A stretch of DNA of 6,253 nt from NCBI GenBank assembly GCA_029863665.1, contig JAOTUX010000065.1:1-6253 (forward strand). Direction: 5' to 3'. The first letter of the stretch is position 1, and each line of letters begins with the position of its first letter. Below are positions 4,925-6,253 of this stretch, piece by piece. A program made the translations under genes and the position numbers. The notes beneath the pieces were generated by a model. That model did not search any database, was not told the DNA's origin, and saw nothing but the letters and a program-made list of their open reading frames with translations. Origin of the DNA: Candidatus Nitrosopumilus sp. (GTDB lineage: Archaea > Thermoproteota > Nitrososphaeria > Nitrososphaerales > Nitrosopumilaceae).

Positions 4925-6253
4925 TTTTTATAATAATAATTTCCAGATGTTTTCTGATCTTTATCTAATCTACTTTCTAGTTTGTTTACACGAGGTCTGA
5001 GACTTTTCTCATCTCTTCTAAATGACATGTCTAATGATTTTAGAAATCTATTCATGGCATCAGCTTTAGGCATTGGGGATGTAGCTTGACCTGCCGCACC
5101 TGACTCCCCTTCAAAAATCACCATGGTATCAGAAATTAGATCCATTAACTGTAAATCATGATCAATAATTATTGCTGATTTGCCAAAAGAACGAACAAAT
5201 TTTTGTAAAAATTTTGCGACCGCAATTCTATCCTCCACGTCTAAAAATGCCGAAGGTTCATCTAATGCGTACAAATCTACTTTTTGTAATAAACACGATG
5301 CAACTGCAACCTTTTGTAATTCTCCTCCAGAAATCTTCTTAATTGATTTATTGTAAAGTTTTTTAATTTTTAATGGCTCTAGTATCTGTTCTTCTTCCAT
5401 ACTACCTTCCACTGGATTGCCATTTGCTTTGTCTAATACTGATATGACTTCTATGTCAATGTCATTTTGAAGATACTGTGGTTTGTATGCTATTTTTATT
5501 TTTTTATCAACACTACCTGAATCTGGTTTTTCCACTCCTGCAATCATCTTCATCATAGTTGTTTTTCCAAGAGCATTTGCACCCATTATGCCTAAAACTT
5601 CTCCTTTTCTTACTTGACCCGGTTCAATTGTTACTGAAAATGAAGAGTATTTTTTCTCCAGTTTTGGATATGTAACAATTGCACTTCCTTCTTGGAATAC
5701 ATCCGTAGATGAAGATGATATATCAAAGGAAAATTTCTTATCTCTAAATCTGACATTTTCATTTGGTAAATATCCATCAAGGAAAACATTGATTCCAACT
5801 TTAGTTGATAGAATATTTGAAACAATCCCATATGCTGTAGGTTCGCCATATAATACTTCGATATAGTCACTTAGAAAATCAAGTAATGTAAGATCATGTT
5901 CCACTACCATCACACTTTTTCCAACTCTTGCCAAATTTTGTATTACTCGAGCTACACCTGTTCTTTGAAAAACATCATTGTATGAAGATGGTTCATCAAA
6001 AAAATAAAACTCTGTATCTTTTGATGCAGCAGCAGCTACTGCAATTCTTTGTAACTCTCCTCCACTTAACTCCTTTAAACTCTGCTCCATGGAATTCTCC
6101 AATCCTAATTCTCTGATTAGTTCTCTAGATACTCCTCTTTCATCATATTTGTCAAGAAGTTCCTTTCCGGTTCCATCAAATGCCTGTGCAATATGATGTA
6201 CTTGTTGAGGTTTAATCGATGCACGAATTTGTTTTTGTTCAATCTTTTCAAAG
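4921..6253 (-). CDS. rli1: ABCE1/Rli1 ribosome-recycling ATPase, N-terminus outside window
   Basis: ABCE1 splits ribosomes into subunits after termination, using two ABC ATPase domains and an N-terminal iron-sulphur domain. The gene runs off the right edge; the first complete codon starts at 6252 and 443 residues are visible. The Fe-S domain and first Walker A are not included. Visible features are KPQQVHHI (14-21); first signature LSGGELQR (62-69); Walker B FYFFDEPSS (82-90); switch His119 in VEHDL; second Walker A GANALGKTT (224-232); second signature ISGGELQK (307-314); Walker B LYALDEPSA (327-335); and a second IDHDL. The C-terminus GNYYYKK and the RPR.NK segment are diagnostic of ABCE1 and complete. 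The first D-loop reads SYND instead of the common SYLD. There is no in-window promoter. The TGA overlaps the Trm5-family ATG by 4 bp, so both belong to one transcript linking ribosome recycling with tRNA modification. Confidence 0.97.
   Translation of the reverse strand, partial: FEKIEQKQIRASIKPQQVHHIAQAFDGTGKELLDKYDERGVSRELIRELGLENSMEQSLKELSGGELQRIAVAAAASKDTEFYFFDEPSSYNDVFQRTGVARVIQNLARVGKSVMVVEHDLTLLDFLSDYIEVLYGEPTAYGIVSNILSTKVGINVFLDGYLPNENVRFRDKKFSFDISSSSTDVFQEGSAIVTYPKLEKKYSSFSVTIEPGQVRKGEVLGIMGANALGKTTMMKMIAGVEKPDSGSVDKKIKIAYKPQYLQNDIDIEVISVLDKANGNPVEGSMEEEQILEPLKIKKLYNKSIKKISGGELQKVAVASCLLQKVDLYALDEPSAFLDVEDRIAVAKFLQKFVRSFGKSAIIIDHDLQLMDLISDTMVIFEGESGAAGQATSPMPKADAMNRFLKSLDMSFRRDEKSLRPRVNKLESRLDKDQKTSGNYYYKK

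Noticed and set aside
6100..6102. TTG at 6102 as the start of the ABC protein
   Set aside because: The frame continues upstream to the window edge with ABCE1-typical sequence (KPQQV, DERG), so the real start lies outside.
1..6253. CRISPR arrays, insertion sequences, attachment sites, defence genes
   Set aside because: No direct-repeat arrays, transposase motifs, terminal inverted repeats or tRNA-end duplications were seen. The + strand after the tRNA does not repeat its 3' end anywhere in the window.

Overview
The window reads as chromosomal DNA of a low-GC ammonia-oxidising archaeon of the Nitrososphaerota (Thaumarchaeota), probably Nitrosopumilus-like. This is inferred from several things: an ABCE1/Rli1 ATPase, an Ard1-type N-terminal acetyltransferase, a Trm5-type tRNA methyltransferase, a tRNA gene without encoded CCA, AT-rich TATA-like boxes about 25 bp before several start codons with no Shine-Dalgarno sequence, and strongly A/T-biased codons. 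No mobile element, CRISPR array or obvious transferred segment is visible.

Layout, left to right. (1) 1-209 (+): C-terminal end of a heme-oxygenase-fold diiron enzyme (TenA/PqqC/CADD-like). (2) 251-324 (+): a CAT-anticodon tRNA with its own TATA box. (3) 325-436: a short gap that on the + strand holds a good candidate C/D box sRNA (about 368-432), with a TATA-like box 25 bp before its predicted 5' end. (4) 437-1042 (-): pyrE. (5) 1093-2175 (+): a divergent protein resembling the LarA/DUF2088 family but apparently without its catalytic motifs. (6) 2167-3261 (-): a membrane site-2 protease (M50), overlapping the previous gene tail to tail by 9 bp. (7) 3336-3833 (+): Ard1/RimI N-terminal acetyltransferase, followed by (8) 3872-4081 (+): a 69-residue two-helix membrane protein of unknown role. 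(9) 4921-6253 (-): ABCE1 ribosome-recycling ATPase, open at the window edge, followed with an ATGA overlap by (10) 4088-4924 (-): a short Trm5-family tRNA m1G37 methyltransferase.

Most of the window is information-processing housekeeping: a tRNA, a possible RNA-modification guide, tRNA G37 methylation, ribosome recycling and N-terminal protein acetylation. One pyrimidine-synthesis gene and one intramembrane protease complete it. The genome is tightly packed: convergent genes overlap by 9 bp or sit 6 bp apart, and divergent pairs share gaps of 50 and 74 bp (measured to the annotated starts). The points most worth a second look are the candidate C/D sRNA, the CAT tRNA that may be tRNA-Ile2 rather than tRNA-Met, the Trm5 protein without its D1 domain and with an Asn-to-Leu change at a catalytic site, the degenerate LarA-like protein, and the unclear start of the M50 protease.
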